This document shows, in pieces, positions 34,201-42,731 of a stretch of DNA of 64,000 nucleotides; position 1 is the stretch's first letter; each line of letters opens with the position of its first letter. Under the pieces are notes generated by a model, which was not told the origin of the DNA, searched no databases, and worked only from the letters and a program-made list of their open reading frames with translations. The position numbers and the translations under genes were made by a program. Source of the stretch: Zarea fungicola. Lineage: Eukaryota; Ascomycota; Sordariomycetes; Hypocreales; Cordycipitaceae. The stretch lies in contig FWCC01000179.1 in assembly GCA_900169235.1 (NCBI GenBank), positions 248,001 to 312,000 of the forward strand. The letters run 5' to 3'.

Positions 34201-34766
34201 CATGCCAGCGCTCATCGGCATCAGGAGACGGGCAGAGCGATAGCGGCGGTGGATAGGATAGAATGATTCACACTGTCCATGCTCCAATAGTGACGACTTT
34301 AGAGACAGCTATCTAGAGTTATCTAACGAAGCATGGCTCAATTGCTCCAATGGGTAACCCTTTTCTGCAGTCCAATTGACAAATGCGTGCCTCGGATGTC
34401 TGTAGGGAACGACAAAGAGTTTTGCGGCTATTGTACAATTCCCAACTTACGGCATGACAATCCATTCATAAGCCGCACATAGTTGTATCCATGGCCCTTT
34501 TTCAATTAGAAGGTTATAAAGCGGTAGTGAGCATCAGGCAGATGTCTTGTAGCGTGCTATAAGGCTTGTCGCCATCCACCCAGGAATACGGGTTTCAGGC
34601 AGTACAGGGCCCTATGACTGTTTCTCCTCGACTATGATCTATTAAAATGCCATCATGAGAAAGATGCTATCCAACAAAGTGGTTGAAGATATGGACCCAA
34701 GCTGTCTGCCGACCACGATAGCTTTATAGGGAATAATAGTCAGCCGGCTTTCAACTGACCGTTTGG
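31252..34766. other. Gene-poor region
   Basis: About 3.5 kb without a supported gene. The first 700 bases are the likely promoter of the giant-protein gene and include a T19 run at 31802-31820. Open frames on both strands (for example 31460-31963, 33929-34287) have no recognisable content or splice support. GC content varies in patches, as expected for decayed sequence. Confidence 0.5.
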
Positions 34767-34898
34767 TCCCCTGTAGCTCAGTTGGCTAGAGCGTCGTAAG
34801 TTGCTGACAATCATTCCAATGATGTATAATTAGCATACTAATATCCAGTTCAGAGACTGTTAATCTGAAGGTCGCAAGTTCAAACCTTGCCGGGGGAG
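34767..34898 (+). tRNA. tRNA-Asn(GUU)-like gene with a spliceosomal-type intron, copy 1
   Basis: The 5' exon is 34767-34795 and the 3' exon 34854-34898 (74 nt joined). The joined molecule folds as a standard tRNA: acceptor TCCCCTG/CGGGGGA with G73, D stem GCTC/GAGC, anticodon stem TCAGA/TCTGA with loop CTGTTAA (anticodon GUU), variable AGGTC, and T stem GCAAG/CTTGC with loop TTCAAAC. The A box is TAGCTCAGTTGG and the B box GTTCAAACC. The intron (34796-34853, 58 nt) lies between positions 28 and 29, not at the canonical 37/38. It starts GTAAGT, has TACTAAT with its branch A 12 nt before the 3' end, and ends CAG. Without splicing the 5' half of the anticodon stem is broken. A T5 run follows at 34918. 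Expression and splicing are unproven. Confidence 0.85.
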
Positions 34899-34917
34899 GA
34901 CCACTGTTCTCCATAAC

Positions 34918-34922
34918 TTTTT
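34918..34922 (+). terminator. Pol III terminator (T5) after tRNA-like copy 1
   Basis: TTTTT begins 20 bases past the tRNA 3' end, and a second run of six T follows at 34926-34931. Pol III stops at runs of four or more T. Confidence 0.65.
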
Positions 34923-35059
34923 GTCTTTTTTGCCTTGCAAATATAACCAACTTGTCTTTTACAAAGCAGTAGGAGATTATGGTATTTTTATCTGACTCTG
35001 CTTCGAGTGTATTCCCTTTTACAAATTAATAAGTAAGCCGGACGTTAACCGACTATTGG

Positions 35060-35190
35060 TCCCCTGTAGCTCAGTTGGCTAGAGCGTCGTAAGTTTCCTG
35101 CAACACATGAAAATAGTAAAGTTAGCCTACTAACAACATATCTAGAGACTGTTAATCTGAAGGTCGCAAGTTCAAACCTTGCCGGGGGAG
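35060..35190 (+). tRNA. tRNA-Asn(GUU)-like gene with a spliceosomal-type intron, copy 2
   Basis: The two exons (35060-35088 and 35146-35190) are base-for-base the same as in copy 1 and give the same cloverleaf with anticodon GUU. The intron (35089-35145, 57 nt) is at the same place but otherwise unlike that of copy 1. It begins GTAAGT, contains a perfect TACTAAC (35128-35134) with its branch A 12 nt before the 3' end, and ends CTAG. The upstream flank shares scattered words with copy 1 (AGCCGG, GACC/GACTATT), so the copies arose by segmental duplication. GG before the first base and GACC after the discriminator G are also kept. A T5 run follows at 35212. Confidence 0.85.
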
Positions 35191-35211
35191 GACCATCCTC
35201 TGTTGTTTATA

Positions 35212-35216
35212 TTTTT
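35212..35216 (+). terminator. Pol III terminator (T5) after tRNA-like copy 2
   Basis: TTTTT begins 22 bases past the 3' end of copy 2, at nearly the same distance as in the other copies. Confidence 0.65.
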
Positions 35217-35825
35217 GGCTGTTGAAGTTACCAATACGCCTAGGGACTTGAAAGAAGGAGTGTTTGTACTTATGTGTACGCATGAGCGTTAACATTGGGG
35301 GCTCGTTTACTCCAGGCTCCTATTGTGTTCTTTTCCGGCTCTACTATGAACTTGCACGGACTCATCTTTTTTTGCTTGTGTTTCTTTTGAATGTCCTCTA
35401 CTCTGCAGGGTTGGTGTTTGATGCAACTTGTAAATGCTAGGTACCGTGCGGCTGGTTGTTGGTCTCATCTTGTAATCTGATTATCTAGATGTACCTGTTG
35501 ATAAGCGCCTCGACAATATCACGGGCAGCATCAGGACAGTTTACCAGAGAGAGTAGTAACGCAATGCAAGATGCAACCGGCCCCTACTTAGGAAAAAAGT
35601 AAAAGAAAAAGTATTATTGATAATTGCTACACACGCCCAAATGTAGTTGCAAAGGCAACTGCTATGCCTCGGTCGTCCCAGTGCAGGGTAAGGACCAGGC
35701 TGCCAAAAACACAAAATCATTGCTTGGCCGTTTGTAAGAAGCAAACAACAAAGTGTGGCGGGCACGAGCTAACTTAGTCCTAGCCAAAGCCAGGGTAGGA
35801 AATTTATTTAGTTTGTCCAAAAAGC
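35217..35825. other. Spacer between tRNA-like copies 2 and 3
   Basis: About 600 bases separate the convergent copies 2 and 3. The only ORFs are short and lack family features. No repeat joining the two copies is visible. Confidence 0.4.
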
Positions 35826-35830
35826 AAAAA
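35826..35830 (-). terminator. Pol III terminator (T5) after tRNA-like copy 3
   Basis: Five A on the plus strand give TTTTT on the transcribed strand, beginning 18 bases past the 3' end of copy 3. Confidence 0.65.
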
Positions 35831-35847
35831 GTAAGGAGGATCAGGTC

Positions 35848-35984
35848 CTCCCCCGGCAAGGTTTGAACTTGCGACCTTCAGATTAACAGTCTCTGATAAG
35901 AGAGTTAGTAACCAATCCTGGTTGCCAGTTCATTGACGAATGTACTTTAACTTACGACGCTCTAGCCAACTGAGCTACAGGGGA
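35848..35984 (-). tRNA. tRNA-Asn(GUU)-like gene with a spliceosomal-type intron, copy 3
   Basis: On the minus strand, exon 1 is 35984-35956 and exon 2 is 35892-35848. Both are identical to the exons of copies 1 and 2. The intron (35955-35893, 63 nt) again starts GTAAGT, carries TACTAAC (35910-35904) with its branch A 12 nt before the 3' end, and ends TCAG. Beyond these signals it shares no sequence with the other two introns. The conserved block extends to GG before the first base and GACC after the last. This copy is inverted relative to copies 1 and 2, so the three are not a simple tandem array. Confidence 0.85.
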
Positions 35985-36624
35985 CCCATTATTAATAGTC
36001 TGAAAGTTATTATTCACTATAGAGGAGTTCTAAACTTGACAAAGTACTTCTATTAGGTCTTCCGCATCACTAGTTTGTCAACAACTGTTCTGTGGTATAC
36101 ATCAGCTACCATTAATATGGCCTTGATGCCCTGAAAGCATTCAAACAGCAGTAAAATAAGGGACGAACATATGCAACGGTGATTCCTGTTATGGAACACT
36201 CAACTGAATACTTATTTAATAAAAAGAAATCACTGTCGAGGCTTCTAATATCTTACATTTCACGTTTAGGTTTCGTCTTCACGTTACCCATTTCTCGTTT
36301 CGCGCTTCACACTTCGTGTGGCAAGCCACGAAGACTAGAATGGCGTCACAGCTGGGTACAGACATAAGCAAAAGCACAGTGGGAAACGGTGTATTCTGAT
36401 GAGGATGAAACTGGAATATTCCAGTGTAGGCGACAGCAGTGGGATGTGAGTGTCCCAGTGGCGAGTTAGCCAGTGGCGGGTGTGCCTGTCAACACTTCGC
36501 TCTGCACGCGTTGCTCTTCACGCGTTGTTCTCCACGTTTCACGTTTCACGTTTCACGCTTCACCTCACATTCAGCATAAGGAAAGGGGGTTTACTTTATT
36601 CAAGTATCTCGACCAAAAAAAGCC
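35985..36624. other. Intergenic region with CACGTTT-type short repeats
   Basis: No gene is supported. From 36480 to 36565 the words CACGCGTT, CACGTTT and TTCACG recur in near-tandem order (for example three TTTCACG words at 36536-36556), just upstream of the orphan ORF. A similar but looser TTTCACG/TTCACG pattern is seen at 36257-36318. Confidence 0.5.
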
Positions 36625-38796
36625 ATGGGCGATCATCGGATGATGCGAGGCGTTATCGAAACCTGCATAAATGCTTTCTACGCCTGTCACTCTCGGCATG
36701 CTAAGTTCAATGGCATCGAAGCGCAATTGAGCTGCTCTTGCAATTCACAGTTGGAGCGAAGACCAACCTGTGGGACTTGTGTTGCAAGATTAATCTCAGA
36801 AGCAATATCTATCACCCTTTCGCCACCACAACTCGAAAATTTGATTGAGTTCCTGATGCAAAGAGAGCCACTGGCCCCGGACGCCGGCCATCTGAAGATT
36901 CTTAAAGGCGAGAAGCTGAGAGAGTTCTACGCTGCTGAGACACGAACTTCCGGGGAGAGCGATGCGAGACTAGCAGATTCGAGTGGACCAGAGAATGCAC
37001 TTTTAGGTATAATCCTGCACGTCCAAAGTGAGGACGATACTATCGGAGAGTTCTGGGATATGCGTAGTGCAACTATAGGGCTTATCGAAGAAAAAGGCAT
37101 CGATCCTGATTTTGCTTTCGGATACGATTGGCATTGGAGAGCTAACGACTCGTTCCATTCCTCTCAACGTCCAGGCTGCCCGGCCGCTCGATGGCGACGA
37201 GAGCTCCGGGCTCTACATGATCAGATGTCTATGGATATCCTTCACCTATTACCGCTGCCATTTGTCATCACAGGATCCAGCTGTGTTCGGGAAAGCATAC
37301 GAAAAAACTTCCACGAGAATCTTATCCCACTGGAAATTCCACTGAAAACTGGTATTATACCAGAGGCTGCAACATTACGACTAGATATTGAGTATAGACT
37401 CGACACAATCCAACGCATATTTTGTCACGTTCATCATCCATCGGCTGGATTTTTTGCCACAAAAGATATTCGCGCAAGCATGGCTCTCCAGATAGATGCC
37501 GGAATGAACTTTTTTCTCTGGCTAATCGGACGGCGATATGACGGAAACACTTTTGGGCGTCATTACAAGTTCGCAGCTCCCCGAGCAAACAAAGCAGCCC
37601 CGTTACCCGAGATGTGGGCATATGTGCGAAAGGAAAGAGAAACTGGACGGAGTCTAACATTACAAGAGTACTCACCATCATTTCTTACCTGGGCTCGACG
37701 TTTTCTGGGAGACACTTTTCCCAGCGGGGTTTTGCCGGTAGGAGAGTCGGTAGCGGACAGAATTGCAACTGAAATACGCCGAAGACTTAGCCTTGCTGCT
37801 ACGGAACGATACTGTCGTCGAAAGGAAAACCTTTTGGTCAACGAGCTTGAAATTGTTGCCCCCGTTGATGAAATCCTCACGACATCTGTCGCTGCCGAGA
37901 AGCGTCCCGAGCTGACGGAGACTGACCTGGCGCTGTATGGGGAAAGGCAAATGAAGAAAAAATACGTTCAGGATGATATTGGAACGCAACTACTGACGCT
38001 TCACGGGTCCCAAGTTACAATTATGCGGTCAGGTTTTGTAAAACTTCAGACGCACAATTCTCATCAACTTAAATTTCGTCTTGCGAATAAGACCGCTAAA
38101 GAAATTTTAAAACTCGGAGAAACTCTGAGAATTTTCTTTTCAGTAAGGGAGCTAAGCATCTTAGTCAATGAGAATGTGGTCTATCAGAAGCCTATTGAGA
38201 GGCTTTTGGCTTCTGCCGAAGGGCCGGCTTGGTTTAGCCAAATCATGCACGAGATTAATGGAATTAAAAACTCAAAAACGGGGCCAAGAAACACTCAGGA
38301 GACAGCTATTCATGATATTCAACGCATAGAGCACCATGCAGGTCTTGGAAGTGGCTGGAAAAAAGGCGAGCTGCGGCGAAAGCTACTGGAGGGCGATTTA
38401 TTTCACTGTGGCAGAGGGAATATTAACGGAAGGCTATATGGAAGGGTGTCGTTTCGCGGCATTCAAATCTGGATACCCGAAGAGGCAGATGCTGCGTCCG
38501 TTTGGATACATTGCTTCATGGTTCCAATGGGATCCCAGCATCCATCTCAATGCTGCAACACGGGGCCGCTCGATGATCCCTGCCGGCGTCTTGGTGTCAA
38601 AATACGATATGTAGTGGCAACCAACCGATCCGAAAAGGAACAGTGGATCACTTGGAAGGGGGAAAAGAGTGCTAAAAAGCTAAATTCCTTAGTTGACTTT
38701 TTGGAACACCGGAATGATATCTGGACAGAATCCCAACCGCGACGATTCTTGGACCGAAATCTGAGCAGAGGAAGAAAGAACATTATGTATACATAA
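36625..38796 (+). CDS. Uncharacterised 723-residue intronless ORF
   Basis: A single exon opens at the first ATG in frame and encodes 723 residues of ordinary complexity. I believe related hypothetical proteins occur in many filamentous ascomycetes, but I know no function. Recognisable pieces are an N-terminal cysteine cluster (CSCNSQLERRPTCGTC), a PLAPDAGHLKILKGEKLREFY block, ALLGIILHVQSEDDTIGEFWDM, a repeated 'HHPSAGFF' region, PSFLTWARRFLGD, and a beta-rich segment around TIMRSGFVKLQTHNSHQLKF. There is no signal peptide or clear transmembrane segment. No stop interrupts the frame, so it is not decayed despite lying in the gene-poor part of the window next to the tRNA-like copies. It could belong to a dispersed accessory gene family. 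Confidence 0.75.
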   Translation: MGDHRMMRGVIETCINAFYACHSRHAKFNGIEAQLSCSCNSQLERRPTCGTCVARLISEAISITLSPPQLENLIEFLMQREPLAPDAGHLKILKGEKLREFYAAETRTSGESDARLADSSGPENALLGIILHVQSEDDTIGEFWDMRSATIGLIEEKGIDPDFAFGYDWHWRANDSFHSSQRPGCPAARWRRELRALHDQMSMDILHLLPLPFVITGSSCVRESIRKNFHENLIPLEIPLKTGIIPEAATLRLDIEYRLDTIQRIFCHVHHPSAGFFATKDIRASMALQIDAGMNFFLWLIGRRYDGNTFGRHYKFAAPRANKAAPLPEMWAYVRKERETGRSLTLQEYSPSFLTWARRFLGDTFPSGVLPVGESVADRIATEIRRRLSLAATERYCRRKENLLVNELEIVAPVDEILTTSVAAEKRPELTETDLALYGERQMKKKYVQDDIGTQLLTLHGSQVTIMRSGFVKLQTHNSHQLKFRLANKTAKEILKLGETLRIFFSVRELSILVNENVVYQKPIERLLASAEGPAWFSQIMHEINGIKNSKTGPRNTQETAIHDIQRIEHHAGLGSGWKKGELRRKLLEGDLFHCGRGNINGRLYGRVSFRGIQIWIPEEADAASVWIHCFMVPMGSQHPSQCCNTGPLDDPCRRLGVKIRYVVATNRSEKEQWITWKGEKSAKKLNSLVDFLEHRNDIWTESQPRRFLDRNLSRGRKNIMYT

Positions 38797-40147
38797 GACC
38801 GCCACTGAGCACACTTATTACTCTTGGGGATAGCTAGGTTACAAAGGCAACATAAGTATGCCCATTTAGAAGGACGATAGAAACTTCTTGCTCACTATCA
38901 CCATTACTTGCAATACCTTTGGTTAGAAAATCGATCAACTACTTTCGCCTCTTAAATTTTCTAGTGTGAAACCCCGCGCGGCTAGAATTCAAAGATGATT
39001 TGCTGACGGGTGTTAGGACACGAGAAATCTCAGAGACGCCCGTATGCCATTCCTCGCATTTTGATGAGGCGAACAATTGGAGAGCCGAACGTTGTAATAG
39101 AATGGTGAAGCGGCCAGGCCTGATTAGGCTTTCTTGTATTAGTTATTTTGGGTTTATGAATTATAACCCAAATAAATCATAGTTTTGGATGAAGAATTCC
39201 ATTGTTGGTAGTTGGACAAAAGATCTCAATCGTTGCCAATGAATGCTCGCTCCAGACTTACCGAGAGGTAGCCGCCTTGCTGCCTGTGTGTCGCGCCGAA
39301 ATCCATAAACCCGAATTAATTGCCTAAGAGAATATGATCTGCTATTATCAATACCAGCTTAGCGTTGTATAGAATTGAGAATGGAAAAAATGAGTCGTAC
39401 CTTCTACGATCGCGAGGCCCGGAACCCGGAGCCAGGACACGGCCCCACCTCGCCGTCGACACCGATGTTTCCCTCCGCGAGGCAGGAATAGGAATCGGAG
39501 ACACCAATGCCCCCGTACTAGGAGCAAGTCAATAAGAATCTAGAATCTAGAATGGAATGAGTTTTCGGAGGCCTCAATCAATATACAAATGTCAATGCGT
39601 TACTTCTCAATCCATGTCAGAGGGCGCGTTCCCGGGCCTACTGAAGAACCACCACTACTATTCGCCATTCTCCAAGTTATTTCCACGAAAAGGGTCAATA
39701 TTTTCACTTAGCAGGGCAATATAGCAGTCTATTTGCGTAAATCGTCCTATCACAAGGCAGTCGGTCTCCAAGGCATTTTAGCCACCCATGTTCAGCTGAA
39801 GTGTCACTTGTATAAATTTCAGCAATGACACGTAACTGTCGTGGCTATGCCGTTGCTGCGCAAACACGCTGCTCGCACCCCTTCCTCTGGGAGCGGGGAG
39901 GTTCCAAAACCAATCAAACCAGCTTTACAATTAAACTTAAACCCCTCCAAAACTGCGTTTTACTCGCTGCAATGACCGCCTCCGTGCTGCTAGCGGTATT
40001 GTTATAGACACGCCGGCCGCCCCTGTCGACAGCCCCCTTGCAAGGCGGGACTCGATCTGAAATATCGGACGGCAAGGCAGATTTGGGGATTTTGTTTAAT
40101 ATATGCACACCCTGTTCACTACTCCTATACATTTCATCTTAATTAGA
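38797..40147. other. Intergenic region
   Basis: AT-rich sequence with a GC-rich patch at 39400-39520. The patch can be read as a 36-residue frame (MEKMSRTFYDREARNPEPGH...) that stops at once, which suggests a decayed gene fragment. Nothing else is supported. Confidence 0.4.
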
Positions 40148-40389
40148 TTAAAGAGCTCCTGAAACGCCGCCGTGGACCTTCCTAGTTCGGCAATAGGCAA
40201 CATACCTTGGATTCTCCATGCATCTTTGCTTCTGCGTGTTATGCCTGTTTCTAGAAACTTTACCCGCCGGAAATTGGGAACTTTCAAATGTAGGATCACA
40301 TGCTTTTCTCGGCAGTTGATGAATCTGCCTGCTGTCGTTTGTAGTAGAGTGGAGAGGACTAATATGGTTGAAGAGATTGCGAGGTTCAT
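40148..40389 (-). CDS. Possible small secreted protein (weak)
   Basis: The ATG at 40389 opens a frame with a signal-peptide-like start (MNLAISSTILVLSTLLQTTAG) followed by about 40 basic residues (RFINCREKHVILHLKV). Reading on gives 97 residues ending at 40096. A CAAG|GTATGT donor and a TTTCAG acceptor about 46 nt later would instead end the protein as RIQGAL at 40148. The branch site is weak. There is one cysteine only. Length, location and lack of homologues that I recognise make this a low-confidence call. Confidence 0.3.
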
Positions 40390-40658
40390 TTGTATTCAAT
40401 GTATCAAGTGGTATCTCTTTCTAATGAAGTTTGTTCGAGTTATCCCATGCATCAACTTTCAAAGAAGCCGGGGGCCACAGAGTAAATTGCAGCTCAGTCA
40501 TTTCGCACCCGCACCGGTATCAAAAAGAGGCGGGGACGATCTAGTGAACATGAAAGGAATCGAATTATTTGAATCGTATCGATTCGCAAAAGAAAAAAGG
40601 AAAAAAAAAACGCCTCATGAAATCCACCATTAGTTTATCCTTGGTTCCAAGGCACTTA

Positions 40659-42731
40659 TCAACGCCCACCCATGTCGCTGTTATAGCCAACTTCACCAAA
40701 GTTTTGCGACAAACCACCTTCACCGTATCCTGTGCCGGGACCGCTAATGTAGCCACCATCATCGCCATCATCGTAATCGCTAGCATCGAAAGACGACCTA
40801 CCGCTGAGATCGTCATCCATGCCGCCCATCTCTGGCGCTGACCAGTTCATGGTTGCCAGTGCAGGATACTGAGCCAGGAGGGCTGCCGGGAGGGCATAAT
40901 TTCCGCTGCCATCGACAGGGTAGCCGGTTTGTGCATCGACCGCCATATTGGGGCTGCCCATATTGGCCATGTCTTGCTGGAGGCGCTGTTCTTGCCATTG
41001 CCGTTGACGCTCAATCATTTCTTCATCTAGCAACGGCTTTATGCATATGCGGCCGGCCTCTGATCGAAAGTGGCGGCCCAGAGCATCGGCGCGAGCAAAT
41101 CGTCGACCGCAGCCCCATTGTCCGCCGGCTTTGAGCTCGCCCTTGCAGACAAACTTCTTTTCACCTGAGTGTAGACTCTCGTGTCTTTTGCGGTCGTGCT
41201 GTCTTGCAAACGCCTTGCCACAGACGGTACAGACAAATGGTCGCTCATCTGTGTGTGTTCGAAGATGGGAACGCAGATTGTAGGCTCGTGTAAATCGTTT
41301 GGGACACAGATTGCACTGAAATGTGGCAGGGTGCTTCTGCACGCGCTTCGGGCCACCACTTTCTGCCCCCCCTTGGTACTCGGGATCCGCCAGGCGCAGG
41401 GCAATGACATTATTTGGCACAGCTGACGTCGATTGCCGCCTGCGCGCTGCCGAAGAGTGTCTATCACCTGGAGATAGAGATCGTGAGACGTCAGGGCGGG
41501 AGGCCAGGTTGGCACCGAGGGTGGCATTGACACTGCTGGGTCGAGGCTTAGTAACAGCTCCAGGCTGGAAAGGATCTGTTACTGATCGAGGACGAGACTT
41601 GGGTCGACCTGTATACTATTAGTTGCGGCGCATTGCACGGGTATAGAAACAGTTCATACCTCGGTCTGGAGGTAGTAGGGAGCCTTGGTCCAAAGGAGAC
41701 TTGGTAACATCAAAGCCACCAACCTTGGCATTGTTGGTAGGCGCAAAGTCAATATTTATGGCAGGGGCCATTTGTGACATGTCCTGGCCAGTCCCTACAA
41801 AGCTGCCAGATGGTTCTTGGATGGTCGGGTACATGTAGTTAGGATTCGGCGATGCTTGGTATGGGATATCAGGCAGATGTTGAGGACCAATGCGGGGGCT
41901 GATGGCTGGGCTGTGAGAAGGGCTCCGGCCGTGGTCGCCAATGGAAAATGAACCGATGCCGAGAACCTCCTGATACATGCTGCCGTTTGAAGCCCGCTGC
42001 AGGGGCGAGTGGCCGATGCCGTCGTCAAAGTTATCGTGCGCAACTACGTTGGGCGAATGCGTGACGGAGGAGACGTCTGAATACTCGGACGGTGCACGGC
42101 GATGGTTGGTGAATTGAGCGCCGGACCACTCGTTCATCTGACCGGGTAGGAGTGCTGCCTCTGGGCCGAGGGAAACATTTCTGGAGTGGACATGCGGCGA
42201 GGAGAATTGGTGGTGTTGGCTAAAGGATGGCGAGTGCTGCGCCGAGTTGGGTGAGTGGTGCGACTGAGGAGACGCCATATTATTCATCTCGGCCGGGCTG
42301 AGGCTGGAGGACTCGAAGAGGGGTGTGTTGAATTGGTCGCCCTGGTTTCCGGACGATGGAAAGAGGGAGAAATCCCCCTCTGCGAGGCTGGCAGACAGAA
42401 AGCTTTGCTGCGACTGGGAAAAGCCCAAGTTGTTTACGCCTGAGCTTTCCTGGGCGAAGCTGGCGGTCGGATCAAAGGCGGCTGGGTTTACGGCGTCGGC
42501 TTGAAAGGACTGAGACTGTTGCTGGGAGGACTGAGATGCCATGAAGTTGTCGGCAAAGGAAGAGTCGAAACTCGAGTCGGCGGCAAACTGTTGCTGCGTT
42601 TGCTGGTCGAGAGACAGGTCAACGTTGGGAGCATCAGAACCAGCGGTTGACGCAAACTGATTTGGTGACGGCGAGTGCGCTTGATTTATAAGAGGCAGCT
42701 TCTTGCCATCGTCCTGCGACTGGTGGTCCAT
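40659..42731 (-). CDS. crz1: CRZ1-like calcineurin-responsive zinc-finger transcription factor
   Basis: CRZ1 is dephosphorylated by calcineurin when cytosolic calcium rises, enters the nucleus and activates stress and cell-wall genes. Exons 42731-41660 and 41608-40659 total 2022 nt and 673 residues. The first 350 residues are Gln/Ser/Pro-rich with many SP sites. PAINIDFAP at about 323-331 fits the calcineurin docking pattern PxIxIT at the place where fungal CRZ1 proteins carry it. Two C2H2 fingers ([19 protein letters not shown] and [19 protein letters not shown], about 454-504) are followed by a third, atypical finger ([14 protein letters not shown]). The C-terminus is acidic ([20 protein letters not shown]). 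The start is the ATG at 42731; an in-frame TTG upstream is unlikely. The single intron has a GTATGA donor. Confidence 0.94.

Noticed and set aside
33929..34287. About 100-codon ORFs on both strands in a GC-rich patch
   Set aside because: Overlapping frames on both strands with no recognisable content, as expected from base composition.
34767..35984. tRNA-like copies as a SINE or CRISPR-like repeat family
   Set aside because: There is no shared body, tail, target-site duplication or regular spacing. Only the tRNA exons, the splice signals and a few flanking bases are shared.
40040..40065. B-box-like GATCGAGTC on the minus strand
   Set aside because: No matching T stem, D arm or anticodon arm is found around it.
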